From: JAGLQA01 sp023135565
GTDB lineage: Bacteria > Acidobacteriota > Aminicenantia > UBA2199
Direction: 5' to 3'
Assembly: GCA_030639305.1 (NCBI GenBank)
Contig: DAOWCY010000069.1
Location: forward strand, 1-31,143
DNA: 31,143 nt
In this document: one piece after another, positions 1 through 6,921 of the stretch
How the letters are laid out: each line of letters begins with the position of its first letter
How positions within the stretch are numbered: the stretch's first letter is position 1
Program-made: the position numbers and the translations under genes
Notes under the pieces: generated by a model
Told to the model about the DNA's origin: nothing
What the model saw: the letters and a program-made list of their open reading frames with translations, nothing else
Database searches by the model: none

Positions 1-250
1 AAGGCCCAAAATCTACTATTTTATTTTTGTTGGCGATTTTTACACCTGCTTTTTGGAAGGCGGCGATCAGGTCACCATCCTGGTCCACCACCGCGTCGAA
101 GAGATGTCCGGGCATCAGGCGGTCATGCTGCCATTGCTCTACCTGTTTGAATTCTTGCCTGCTGAAGAGTAAAAGTCCCATAGACAGGAAAAAAATTATT
201 TTCCACACAAATTTTTTTTTTAATTGCACCAAAATCATTTTTAAAATCAT
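1..250 (-). CDS. Secreted 6-bladed propeller-like protein, N-terminal part (cut by window edge)
   Basis: Read on the minus strand, the frame is open from an ATG at 250 to the window edge and encodes about 83 residues. It opens with a Lys-rich start and a hydrophobic stretch (KIIFFLSMGLLLFS), a signal peptide or anchor. A blade-like segment follows (DAVVDQDGDLIAAF, then GVKIANKNKIVDFG), which resembles the first blade of NHL/6-bladed beta-propeller proteins. A second in-frame ATG lies at 238; I prefer 250 because GAGG sits about 11 nt upstream. A good minus-strand promoter (284-312) precedes it, which supports a real gene. The family is inferred from a short segment only, and the propeller call could change once the rest is seen. 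Confidence 0.55.
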   Translation of the reverse strand, partial: MILKMILVQLKKKFVWKIIFFLSMGLLLFSRQEFKQVEQWQHDRLMPGHLFDAVVDQDGDLIAAFQKAGVKIANKNKIVDFGP

Positions 251-283
251 TTTTCTTCATACCTCAAAATATAATTAACACAT

Positions 284-312
284 ATTATATCTCTTGTTGG
301 CTTAATTGTCAA
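284..312 (-). promoter_or_regulatory. Sigma70-type promoter for the left-edge gene
   Basis: On the minus strand TTGACA (312-307) and TATAAT (289-284) are separated by 17 bp. Both hexamers are perfect consensus. Transcription would begin near 277 and run into the gene starting at 250. Confidence 0.7.
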
Positions 313-332
313 CTTTCGATTATATTATTCAA

Positions 333-476
333 GGGGGGCGGTTCCGGTTAGTCTCCGGGGAAAACCTGGACGCAAATTTGCGTTCCTGCGGAGTTTATAT
401 AGAAACATGAGAAAAAAGAAGACTGAGGATTAGAAAAAGCGCCTTTGAAATTTGCACGTTTGCACGCACCGCCCCC
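333..476. repeat. Structured intergenic element bounded by a 9-bp inverted repeat
   Basis: GGGGGCGGT (334-342) and ACCGCCCCC (468-476) are perfect inverted repeats bounding about 125 bp. Inside is a perfect 12-bp palindrome, CGCAAATTTGCG (371-382). The element lies in the 632-bp gap between the left-edge gene and the secreted-protein operon. No reading frame in it looks coding. It could be a small mobile palindromic element or a structured RNA; I do not recognise a family. Confidence 0.4.
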
Positions 477-619
477 AGTTTACAGATTTTTTTCAATAGT
501 CAATCAATATGTAAAACCGATTTTTTTTTAGTTTGATATAGATTAAGCGCTGTAAAGCATAAAAATCATTTGTTATAGGCTATTTATAAAAACTATATGT
601 TTGTTTTTCCGGCAAAGTA

Positions 620-635
620 TACAACCAGGGTTGTA
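620..635. promoter_or_regulatory. 16-bp perfect dyad, possible operator
   Basis: TACAACC-AG-GGTTGTA has perfect 7-bp arms around a 2-bp spacer. The same architecture occurs at 9341-9356, upstream of the peptide operon. It lies about 80 bp upstream of the -35 box at 717, so an upstream activator site or a distal operator is possible. Confidence 0.45.
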
Positions 636-716
636 CATCGAGTGTCTATTTTTTCTACGAAATTTGTGGTAATCCATGAATCATAATTAAAATTGCCGGA
701 AGCGAACGACGTTCTC

Positions 717-745
717 TTGACAAAAGGGGAGTAAGTTTATAAAAT
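717..745 (+). promoter_or_regulatory. Sigma70-type promoter for the secreted-protein/ABC operon
   Basis: TTGACA (717-722) and TAAAAT (740-745) are separated by 17 bp. Transcription would start near 752, giving a leader of about 130 nt before the ATG at 883. Confidence 0.55.
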
Positions 746-749
746 GGGC

Positions 750-882
750 TATTAGGGAAAAACCTTATGAAAGAACGAACGCGATTAACCGAAAGTAAGG
801 CCGGATTGTTTTTATCCGGGCAGCATTCATCACGGATATTTTTCCCGGTAAAAAAAAGTAACTCGATAAAAGGAGAATAATC
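750..882 (+). promoter_or_regulatory. Structured 5' leader of the secreted-protein operon
   Basis: The predicted untranslated leader can form two successive stems. CCTTA near 763-767 pairs with TAAGG near 796-800, enclosing a purine-rich segment with two GAAAG runs. CCGGAT near 802 then pairs with ATCCGG near 815. An AAAAGGAGAATAATC Shine-Dalgarno context ends the leader. No riboswitch class was recognised, so the regulatory role is only a suggestion. Confidence 0.3.
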
Positions 883-1554
883 ATGAAATATACAATCAAA
901 AAATCAGTTTTTAAAACGGCGGCAATCGTCTTTATTAGTTTTATATTAAATGTAAATCTTTCCTATGGAAGAGTCTGGCACAATGGAGCCGGGAGCAGTT
1001 ATAGTGACAGCGGCGAAGAAAGAGCAATAAGCAGCAATACTATAGAAACGTACCTGATCGAAGCCGGTGGGTTTTATCTAAATGCCAATTCCAGTGTGCA
1101 AGAGTTATTGGCATTGGTGGAATTACAGGATACCCGGGGCGTGGATTACACGGAACTAAAAAACGTGCTTACCGACGCGGCCGGCAATATCGAAAAGGCG
1201 ATAGAGACCTATGAAAATCTTATAAACACAGCGGAAATAACCCCCTATAATGAACCTGTTTTAAATAAGCTTAAGGATTTCGATTACAAAGAGTTTATGG
1301 TAGAAAACGACTTGAATAGCGTAATCTTTATCCGGGTTGAAGATTTTCTTAAAAAAGGTGATATTAGAGGGTTATTTAAAAAGGTTCGCGGCGATTTAAA
1401 AGAGATTTCCAATATGTTGAAAACGATCAACGAAAAGGTATCTATAAACGAGACGCCGCAGATATCCGCCTTGTGGAGCTTAAATGAAAAATTTTCAAAC
1501 CTGTCTTTATTTGGCAGTTATACAGCCAGGGTTTTCTCTAATCTAAAAAAATAA
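883..1554 (+). CDS. Secreted helical protein of unknown function, copy 1
   Basis: This is a 223-residue protein with a Sec-type signal peptide (MKYTIKKSVFKTAAIVFISF, then hydrophobic residues to about 28). The mature part starts with VWHNGAGSSY and continues as an Asn/Lys/Glu-rich, probably all-helical domain. I do not recognise the family. A clear AGGAG lies 10 nt before the ATG. Its neighbour at 1576 is a tandem paralogue: the leader and the first 27 residues are identical, and the mature domains differ at scattered positions. It is first in an operon with an ABC-type permease and an XRE regulator, so export, sensing or immunity linked to that transporter is possible but unproven. Confidence 0.85.
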   Translation: MKYTIKKSVFKTAAIVFISFILNVNLSYGRVWHNGAGSSYSDSGEERAISSNTIETYLIEAGGFYLNANSSVQELLALVELQDTRGVDYTELKNVLTDAAGNIEKAIETYENLINTAEITPYNEPVLNKLKDFDYKEFMVENDLNSVIFIRVEDFLKKGDIRGLFKKVRGDLKEISNMLKTINEKVSINETPQISALWSLNEKFSNLSLFGSYTARVFSNLKK

Positions 1555-1660
1555 CTCGATAAAAGGAGAATAATCATGAAATATACAATCAAAAAATCAG
1601 TTTTTAAAACGGCGGCAATCGTATTTATTAGTTTTATATTAAATGTAAATCTTTCCTATT
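1552..1660 (+). repeat. Second copy of a ~105-bp direct repeat (leader plus signal-peptide region)
   Basis: The stretch from the TAACTCGATAAAAGGAG leader through the end of the signal-peptide codons repeats about 859-965 with a single visible base change. The coding sequence after it differs much more. This marks a tandem gene duplication whose 5' part is unusually well conserved. Confidence 0.7.
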
Positions 1661-2244
1661 CTTACGTTTGGCACAATGGAGCCGGGAGCAGTTATGCCGG
1701 CAGCGGCGCAGAAAGCGCAAAAAGCAGTAATACTATAGAAATATACCTGATCGAGGCCGGAGGGTTTTATCTGAATGCCGATGCCGGTGTGCAGAAATTA
1801 TTGGCAATGGTGGAATTATATGACCTTCGGGGCGTGGATTACACGGAACTAAAAAACGTTCTTACCGATGCCGCCGGCAATATCGAAAAGACCATAGAAA
1901 CCTATAATAACCTTATAAACACAGCGGAAATAACCCCCTATAATGAACCTGTTTTAAATAAGCTTAAGGCTTTCGATTACAAAGGATTTATGGTAGAAAA
2001 CGCCTTGAATAGCGTCATCTTTACCCGGGTTGAGGATTTCCTTAAAAAAGGTGATATTACAGGGTTATTTAAAAAGGTTCGCGGCAATTTAAAAGAGATT
2101 GACGGTATGTTAAAAACGATCCACGAAAAGGTATCTCTGAATGAGATGCCGCAGATATCCGCCTTGTGGAGCCTGAATGAAAAATTTTCAAACCTGTCTT
2201 TATTTGGCAGTTATACAGCCAGGGTTTTCTCTGCTGTCCTTTAA
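1576..2244 (+). CDS. Secreted helical protein of unknown function, copy 2
   Basis: This 222-residue paralogue lies 21 bp downstream of copy 1. Its signal peptide is identical apart from the junction (SYVWHNGAGSSY in place of GRVWHNGAGSSY). The mature domain keeps blocks such as GVDYTELKNVLTDAAGNIEK and ITPYNEPVLNKLK, with scattered changes elsewhere. No cysteines or catalytic motifs are visible. Its own copy of the AGGAG leader allows independent translation. The downstream permease gene starts 20 bp later behind GGAGGAG, which supports one transcription unit. The function is unknown; it may be a substrate or periplasmic partner of the transporter. Confidence 0.85.
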   Translation: MKYTIKKSVFKTAAIVFISFILNVNLSYSYVWHNGAGSSYAGSGAESAKSSNTIEIYLIEAGGFYLNADAGVQKLLAMVELYDLRGVDYTELKNVLTDAAGNIEKTIETYNNLINTAEITPYNEPVLNKLKAFDYKGFMVENALNSVIFTRVEDFLKKGDITGLFKKVRGNLKEIDGMLKTIHEKVSLNEMPQISALWSLNEKFSNLSLFGSYTARVFSAVL

Positions 2245-2264
2245 AACAAATATGGAGGAGTTAT

Positions 2265-3053
2265 ATGCCCAATTTTTTAATTTTCACGTTACGTGCTCTT
2301 AAGCGGTTATTATCGAGGAAAAATCTTATCCTGCTGACGCTCATTTTAGTTGTCTCTCTATACAGCGTTCACAAATCGACTTTTGAATATAAATGTAGAA
2401 TAGCGGAAGTCGGAGATTTCAAAAAATTAGATGCATTAATTTTCAGCAAAATACCCGATTATGACAAATACTCAGATATAGGCGTGCGGGTGTTCTTTCG
2501 CCCCAGCGCTACCTCGATTTTCTTTCAAAATTCATCGTTTACACCTGTATTATCCGCTGAAGTAGATTCGATTGCGGATCTAAAAATTCACACCAATGCC
2601 AAGACGCCGCAGTATGTAAAACGACCCTACCCGATCAAGCTCGATTTTTCTTTGATTATCCTGTTGGTAGGTAGTTTGGCGGCTTTGTACGTTGGCAGCA
2701 GCGGTATGCGAAAAAGGGAATTTTTTATGTCCCTTGCCGGTATATATCCCCCTATAAAAATTTACCTTGTCGAGATCCTATCGCGGGTGATTTTTCTTTG
2801 TTTCAGTTATCTTTTTATCCTGGGCATAAACGTAGGCTATGTGCTGCTCCAAAGCGTTAAATTCACTGCCGCGGATATCTCCGGCTTAATCAGTAACATC
2901 GCAGCAGCCCTAATGATGCTGCTTTTTTTCTTCTTTTTGGGCGTCATTATTAGGATTTGTTACTCCCTCGAAATGGGCCACCCGCACGGCTATCCTGGCA
3001 GCCTGGATACTATTCATGGTTTTTATCACTCCCGGCATCTATTCGTTAAGTGA
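2265..3053 (+). CDS. ABC-2-type permease, N-terminal part (frameshifted)
   Basis: The 262-residue frame resembles the N-terminal half of an ABC-2/DUF3526-like permease. It has one membrane segment (about 18-35), a large extracytoplasmic region (about 40-127), then further membrane segments at about 128-146, 178-200 and 210-240. The last ~25 residues are out-of-frame sequence. Skipping one base in the T7 run (2923-2929) joins the frame to LLFSSFWASLLGFVTPSK and then to the membrane segment that runs into the next reading frame. The intact product would therefore be a single protein of about 675 residues spanning 2265-4293. Either the genome carries a frameshift, or the run was mis-sequenced, or the site slips in translation. 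The start is well supported by GGAGGAG. Confidence 0.75.
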   Translation: MPNFLIFTLRALKRLLSRKNLILLTLILVVSLYSVHKSTFEYKCRIAEVGDFKKLDALIFSKIPDYDKYSDIGVRVFFRPSATSIFFQNSSFTPVLSAEVDSIADLKIHTNAKTPQYVKRPYPIKLDFSLIILLVGSLAALYVGSSGMRKREFFMSLAGIYPPIKIYLVEILSRVIFLCFSYLFILGINVGYVLLQSVKFTAADISGLISNIAAALMMLLFFFFLGVIIRICYSLEMGHPHGYPGSLDTIHGFYHSRHLFVK

Positions 3054-4293
3054 TGAAAAGCCCGGGGACATCCCCTCGACTTATAATTTGGACAATCAGA
3101 AAATAAATGTTTTGAGTAAATTTGAAAAGAAAGCTGTGGAGGAGTCCGGTAAATTTGATCTAAATAAAATTGAAGTTGGTAGACGGGTTATCGAAGGTTA
3201 CTGGAACAATGATTCGGTCCAGATTATGAATTTAGAGAAAAACTTGAGGAATTCCTTACTGCAAATAATCGAAAAACAGGAAAAATATGCCGCGCTTACC
3301 CCCATGACCTTTTATCTTACCACCTGCTTTGAAGTAAGTTCTTACGGCAACCGCGCTTTTATCGCTATGTACGACTATCTTATAGATTTATACCGTAAGT
3401 TTTTACGATTCTGGTTCGATAGGGTATACTATAACGACCCGAAAATCATGGTCAACTTCGTAAAAAACGACGAAAATGTTTTTACAAGCCAAAGCCTAAC
3501 CCAGGGGAACTTTAAAACCGGTTTTTTTATAAATTTGGGCATAGTCGTTATACTGGCGATTCTTTCCTACTTCGCCTTCCTGCACTCTATATTTAGAATA
3601 AAACATAAAGAACTTTCGCAGTTGGGCGCCGTTGATGTCAAGTTGGCAAAAGGGGATTTTAAAGTCTGGCTGGTGAAAAAAGATCACTTCAAAAACCTGC
3701 TCTTTAACCTCTTTTCCGGGAAGTTCAAAACACTAAAACGCAAAGGCTGCAAAGGCAGCGTCCTGCTGAACAAGGCCGATCTGACCGGCGAAAAAAATAA
3801 GGAAAACTTTCTCTATGTCTGTAGACCGGGGCAGCTTCCGGGGGATATAAAAGTAAAAGATTTTATCGCCCTCTATGCCGGGATACTAAAATTACCCGCC
3901 GCAGAAAAAAACGCCCTGCTCGATATGCCCGGTATAAAAGAATTCCAGGGCAAACTGCTGGAGAAACTGGACAACAGCCAAAGATTCTCCGTACTGTTGT
4001 GCCTGCTGCAATTGGGAAAAAACCTGGTGTACCTTATCGACAATATAGCCACCGGGCTGCCGGTGGAATGCGCCGTGGCTTTAAAAACCGCCATGGAAGC
4101 ATTAAAAGACCGGGGCTGCATTGTTATCTACCTGACCACAACAGTTAGACCGGATTCCAAACCGGTAAAAATGGACGAATATTTTTACGAAGACACGCCC
4201 TGGTGGACAAGCATGGTAGGAGAAAACGCGAAAATCACGGAAATCGAGAACAAATCCAAAAAAAGAAAAGAGAAGGAAATCAAAGAAAAATGA
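3016..4293 (+). CDS. ABC permease C-terminal part fused to a degenerate ABC ATPase
   Basis: The frame is open from about 2917. It gives a membrane segment (ILAAWILFMVFITPG), a second extracytoplasmic region, a membrane segment near 3520-3585, and then a cytoplasmic domain from about 3650. That domain follows the ABC ATPase pattern without its catalytic residues. The P-loop position reads VKKDHFKN, the signature reads LEKLDNSQRFSVLL, Walker B is LVYLIDNIATGLP (Asn in place of catalytic Glu), and the H-loop is YLTTT with no His. This looks like a pseudo-ATPase tethered to its permease. An active ATPase, if needed, would be encoded elsewhere. It should be read together with 2265-3053. The stop overlaps the next start as ATGA, so translation is coupled to the regulator gene. 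Confidence 0.75.
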   Translation: MVFITPGIYSLSDEKPGDIPSTYNLDNQKINVLSKFEKKAVEESGKFDLNKIEVGRRVIEGYWNNDSVQIMNLEKNLRNSLLQIIEKQEKYAALTPMTFYLTTCFEVSSYGNRAFIAMYDYLIDLYRKFLRFWFDRVYYNDPKIMVNFVKNDENVFTSQSLTQGNFKTGFFINLGIVVILAILSYFAFLHSIFRIKHKELSQLGAVDVKLAKGDFKVWLVKKDHFKNLLFNLFSGKFKTLKRKGCKGSVLLNKADLTGEKNKENFLYVCRPGQLPGDIKVKDFIALYAGILKLPAAEKNALLDMPGIKEFQGKLLEKLDNSQRFSVLLCLLQLGKNLVYLIDNIATGLPVECAVALKTAMEALKDRGCIVIYLTTTVRPDSKPVKMDEYFYEDTPWWTSMVGENAKITEIENKSKKRKEKEIKEK

Positions 4294-4706
4294 TAAAAAA
4301 AAATGAATTGGGCAGCCGCATAAAAGAAGCCAGGAAAGCCTTAAACTTAATGCAAAAAGATTTTGCTGAAACTTTAGCTATATCCGCCCCGGCTTTGTCG
4401 GATATAGAGACCGGTAAAAACTGGCCCGGTTTAGAAATCCTGGAAAAAATGGTAAAGAAATATAATATAGATATATATTATGTATTATTTGGTGAAGGGG
4501 ATATGTTCATCGACCCCGTCTTTTTTTCGTTTCGGAATTTCAATGAGATGGGCGTACGGGGGGAAGATGTGCGCGATTTTTTAGAATATTTCGCTAAATC
4601 CCGGCTCGTGCAATTTGCAGTGATGCAGGCTTTCAGGGAGCTGCTGTTCGCCAAAAAGGACCTGATCGAATCCGAATTAAATAATATGGGGAAAGACGAA
4701 GAATAA
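4290..4706 (+). CDS. XRE-family transcriptional regulator
   Basis: The 138-residue protein starts at ATG 4290, overlapping the transporter stop (ATGA). An upstream in-frame start at 4203 is less likely because it lies inside the transporter gene. Residues about 6-60 are a classic Cro/C1-type helix-turn-helix (GSRIKEARKALNLMQKDFAE, then LAISAPALSDIETGKNWPG), followed by the NIDIYYVLFGEGDMF segment typical of this family. The C-terminal half (about 70-138) is helical and may mediate dimerisation or ligand sensing. Coupling to the ABC gene suggests that it regulates this operon. The TACAAC-N4-GTTGTA dyad at 620 is a candidate site, by inference only. Confidence 0.85.
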   Translation: MIKKNELGSRIKEARKALNLMQKDFAETLAISAPALSDIETGKNWPGLEILEKMVKKYNIDIYYVLFGEGDMFIDPVFFSFRNFNEMGVRGEDVRDFLEYFAKSRLVQFAVMQAFRELLFAKKDLIESELNNMGKDEE

Positions 4707-4715
4707 AGAGATAAG

Positions 4716-4763
4716 ATGTGCACGGTGCATGACTTTCTGACTTTTTCAATTGGGAATCATTCT
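4716..4763 (+). repeat. 48-bp direct repeat, copy 1
   Basis: It starts ATGTGCACGGTGCATGACTT and is identical to 9468-9515 except for one A/G difference. It contains the palindrome TGCAC-G-GTGCA. Copy 1 runs straight into a reversed REP-like fragment, and copy 2 into a truncated FabK-like gene. Confidence 0.8.
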
Positions 4764-4764
4764 T

Positions 4765-4804
4765 GCCTTCGGCGACCCTGCCGGGGGCCAAACTTTTGAA
4801 AAGG
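4765..4804 (-). repeat. REP-like palindrome, partial, reverse orientation
   Basis: The sequence GCCTTCGGCGACCCTGCCGG followed by GGGCCAAACTTTTGAAAAG is the reverse complement of the GC-rich hairpin and the start of the AT-rich hairpin of the six full copies further right. The end corresponding to AAGTTTTGATC is missing. Confidence 0.6.
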
Positions 4805-5025
4805 GCGGTATACCGCACCCACGCAGTGGGGAACAAAATTTTTATTGAGAGAAAAGTGTTATCACCAACTTTGCCGCGAAAAGCAGCTTAATAGCTGGGG
4901 ACGCCGTCCCCCTGTGCCACCGGGGTTTTTGTTGATCGAGAAGCGCTATCTATACGCATTTCAATAAAATTTATTCTCCTGGCGGCGGGTTTAGGATAAA
5001 CAGGATTGCTGAACAAACAGCTATA

Positions 5026-6168
5026 TCAACTCTTTGCTATTATCCTGTATTTGACCAACCAGGGATTATCCTCTGCGTCCCGCTCAATGGTATATAAATA
5101 ATCACCGTACACAAATATGTTAAGGAAATAATAATCTAAATGCTTTAACCTGCCGGGTAACTTGAGATAAAATTTGCCGCTGTAATCTCCACTGCTGTCA
5201 TATACATCTATGAGTATTCCCTTTTCTTTATCCACCGTCGAGGTGACTACCCACATTTTGTCCCGGTAAACAAGTAACTGCCGGATGTCGTTCAGGTATT
5301 TCGGCGGCGGAGGGCGATACAATTTGTCGTTTAGCTGGAAAGCCTGCCGGTTTATCTTTTCGGCTATCTCCAGAGGCGGTTTCCGACGTTCATATGGCTT
5401 TTTTATTGTTTTGATTACAGCCTTTTTATCTACGTCCCACAACTTGAGCGAATATTCGGGAGTATGGGAAACAAAAAAATAATTTCCTTTATTAGTAGGC
5501 GTGACTATTAATTCCCCGACATCGATCATTCCGTAGGCTCCATTCTGGGAAACAACAAAAGTTTTTATCGGGAAACTAAAATTCTCTATTTTTTTTACTT
5601 CTCCTTTTGGCGATACCTCTATTAGGTAATGAAAAATATCTATGATCTTCGCTTCACCGCCTTTTATCTCGGGAGCATCGCTGTCGGAAAAATAGTAACG
5701 GCCATTGTGGAAAGCTAAAAACCGGTTTAAAGGTTTTTTCCCGATACGAAACTCTTCTATTAAGGATCCTGCCATGTTTTTCAATATGATTTTAGGGGGG
5801 GAAGAGTTGTAAATAATCAATTTATTACCGGTTACCAAAAATGTTTTCAGGTTGGTGATTTCCCCGGGCCCCTGGCCTTCCTGCATTAGGTTTTTTATAA
5901 ATTCTCCGCTGCCGGAGAATTTCAGTATCCTGCCGGAATCCCGGACATATATATCGCCCCGGTCATCCGCCCGGATAAGACCTCCATAATAGGAATTATC
6001 AGGGTACTTAAAATAAAAGGAACCGCTGTCGTCCGAGGTTTCAAGAACCTTTTCAAAACGGAAGTCCAGGTCTTTCGACTCTTCCGAAGCGGCGCGGTTT
6101 CTTTTGCCGCAGCCGGAAGCCAACGACATTATCAATAGCAAAATTACTATGTTTATACAAAATTTCAT
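5026..6168 (-). CDS. 6-bladed beta-propeller lipoprotein
   Basis: This 380-residue lipoprotein has a signal peptide ending in the lipobox LASGC, with Cys20 as the lipidation site. The remainder is a run of short beta-rich repeats such as IRADDRGDIYVRDSGRILKF and GSGEFIKNLMQEGQGPGEI. The GQGPGE loop is typical of 6-bladed propeller lipoproteins (BF3164/DUF5128-like) known from Bacteroidetes. It probably sits on the outer face of a membrane and binds ligand or peptide; no catalytic residues are apparent. It is the last gene of the minus-strand operon, 60 bp after the fourth small Cys-rich peptide. ATG 6168 is preceded by GAGGT. In Bacteroidetes such proteins are encoded beside NVEALA peptides, matching the arrangement here. 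Confidence 0.8.
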   Translation of the reverse strand: MKFCINIVILLLIMSLASGCGKRNRAASEESKDLDFRFEKVLETSDDSGSFYFKYPDNSYYGGLIRADDRGDIYVRDSGRILKFSGSGEFIKNLMQEGQGPGEITNLKTFLVTGNKLIIYNSSPPKIILKNMAGSLIEEFRIGKKPLNRFLAFHNGRYYFSDSDAPEIKGGEAKIIDIFHYLIEVSPKGEVKKIENFSFPIKTFVVSQNGAYGMIDVGELIVTPTNKGNYFFVSHTPEYSLKLWDVDKKAVIKTIKKPYERRKPPLEIAEKINRQAFQLNDKLYRPPPPKYLNDIRQLLVYRDKMWVVTSTVDKEKGILIDVYDSSGDYSGKFYLKLPGRLKHLDYYFLNIFVYGDYLYTIERDAEDNPWLVKYRIIAKS

Positions 6169-6228
6169 TTTGATTACCTCATTTTTTCTGCTGTTTCCCC
6201 TGCTAATTTTTATGGAACGGGGAGCCGG

Positions 6229-6417
6229 TTAGAGCAGGATTTTGTGACAGGGGCCTGCCTTACACCAGAAAGGATTGGAGATACAACATTCGCCTTCACA
6301 CATATCACCACTGCCGCTGGTACATGTGGCTGCTTCGGTTTGCAGCGAAAAAAATCCCATCGTTAATACGCACAACACGATTAACGCACACACAGCGACT
6401 GCCAATTTCTTTTTCAT
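6229..6417 (-). CDS. Exported six-cysteine mini-peptide 4
   Basis: The 62-residue peptide has a basic MKKK start, a hydrophobic export signal (about 5-25) ending near QTEAATC, and a short mature part. The cysteines follow C-x7-C-x-G-E-C-C-x6-C-x-A-G-P-C, the pattern shared by all four peptides here. The start at 6417 is chosen because GGAGG lies just upstream and because MKKK matches its paralogues; the longer frame back to 6594 merely reads through the neighbouring peptide gene. Six cysteines suggest three disulfides or metal binding. The family is unnamed to my knowledge; the layout recalls NVEALA peptides. Confidence 0.8.
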   Translation of the reverse strand: MKKKLAVAVCALIVLCVLTMGFFSLQTEAATCTSGSGDMCEGECCISNPFWCKAGPCHKILL

Positions 6418-6431
6418 GCTGTCCTCCTTCT

Positions 6432-6620
6432 TCATTTTAAGATTACTGAGCAGGGACCTGCCTGGCACCCTTTTTTGGTGAGTTTGCAGCACTCGCCCGT
6501 ACAGACATCGCCGTCGCCGGTAGTACAGGTGGCGGCGCTTAAATTGAAAACAAAAAAACCGGTTAATAACGTTAAAACCAACACAAACGAACACAGGATT
6601 ATCACTCGTTTCTTTTTCAT
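6432..6620 (-). CDS. Exported six-cysteine mini-peptide 3
   Basis: The 62-residue peptide starts MKKKRVIILCSFVLVLTLL. Its hydrophobic signal ends near LSAATC, and the mature part follows C-x7-C-T-G-E-C-C-x6-C-Q-A-G-P-C with a short SVILK tail. An AAGGAG site precedes ATG 6620. There are 14 bases to peptide 4 downstream and 78 to peptide 2 upstream. That upstream gap carries a perfect 7-bp-arm hairpin (CCGTCCG 6649-6655 with CGGACGG 6673-6679), which could tune expression along the array. The signal peptide carries one extra Cys at about residue 10. Confidence 0.8.
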   Translation of the reverse strand: MKKKRVIILCSFVLVLTLLTGFFVFNLSAATCTTGDGDVCTGECCKLTKKGCQAGPCSVILK

Positions 6621-6648
6621 ACTCTTATTCTCCTTTTTTTCATGACAT

Positions 6649-6679
6649 CCGTCCGGTTCACCTTTTTAGGCGCGGACGG
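6649..6679. promoter_or_regulatory. Hairpin between peptide genes 2 and 3
   Basis: CCGTCCG (6649-6655) and CGGACGG (6673-6679) form a perfect 7-bp stem with a 17-nt loop in the only sizeable gap of the peptide array. There is no adjacent T-run, so it may stabilise or process the mRNA rather than terminate it. Confidence 0.4.
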
Positions 6680-6698
6680 CGTCGGCGTTTCGACACAT

Positions 6699-6890
6699 TC
6701 AATATAACATTCCACAGGGACCGGCGATACACCCACCGGTCATGAGCGTCATGCAGCATTCGCCTACACAGACCCCGGAACCATCTTTAGGGGTACATTT
6801 TGCCGCTTCTATACGAAACGACTGGGGACCGAAAACCAGGGAAAATATCAAAATGATAAATACTGTGCCGATAATAAGTTTCTTTTTCAT
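6699..6890 (-). CDS. Exported six-cysteine mini-peptide 2
   Basis: The 63-residue peptide starts MKKKLIIGTVFIILIFSLVF. Its hydrophobic signal ends near RIEAAKC, and the mature part is C-x8-C-V-G-E-C-C-x7-C-I-A-G-P-C-GMLY. The start at ATG 6890 gives the shared MKKK opening; a TTG further up at 6908 would add six residues and looks wrong. It has the longest C4-C5 spacing of the four and the shortest tail. It lies 31 bp after peptide 1. Confidence 0.8.
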   Translation of the reverse strand: MKKKLIIGTVFIILIFSLVFGPQSFRIEAAKCTPKDGSGVCVGECCMTLMTGGCIAGPCGMLY

Positions 6891-6921
6891 TGTGGCCTCG
6901 CTGCGCAAAATTATCTTCCGC

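Larger units (their letters stand above)
4707..5025. other. Convergent intergenic region with repeat fragments
   Basis: No gene is seen in these 319 bases. They hold one copy of a 48-bp repeat (4716-4763), a partial reversed REP-like palindrome (about 4765-4804), and a GGGGAC-GCC-GTCCCC hairpin (4897-4911). A possible weak terminator for the plus-strand operon also lies here (CCCC near 4908, GGGG 4922-4925, then T5). Confidence 0.6.

Noticed and set aside
750..882. Cyclic di-GMP-I riboswitch in the leader
   Set aside because: A superficial resemblance (AAACC, GAAAG) exists, but the conserved core and pairing of the class are not present.
6229..6594. 121-aa extended version of peptide 4
   Set aside because: The extra N-terminus reads out of frame through peptide 3; the GGAGG and MKKK at 6417 mark the true start.
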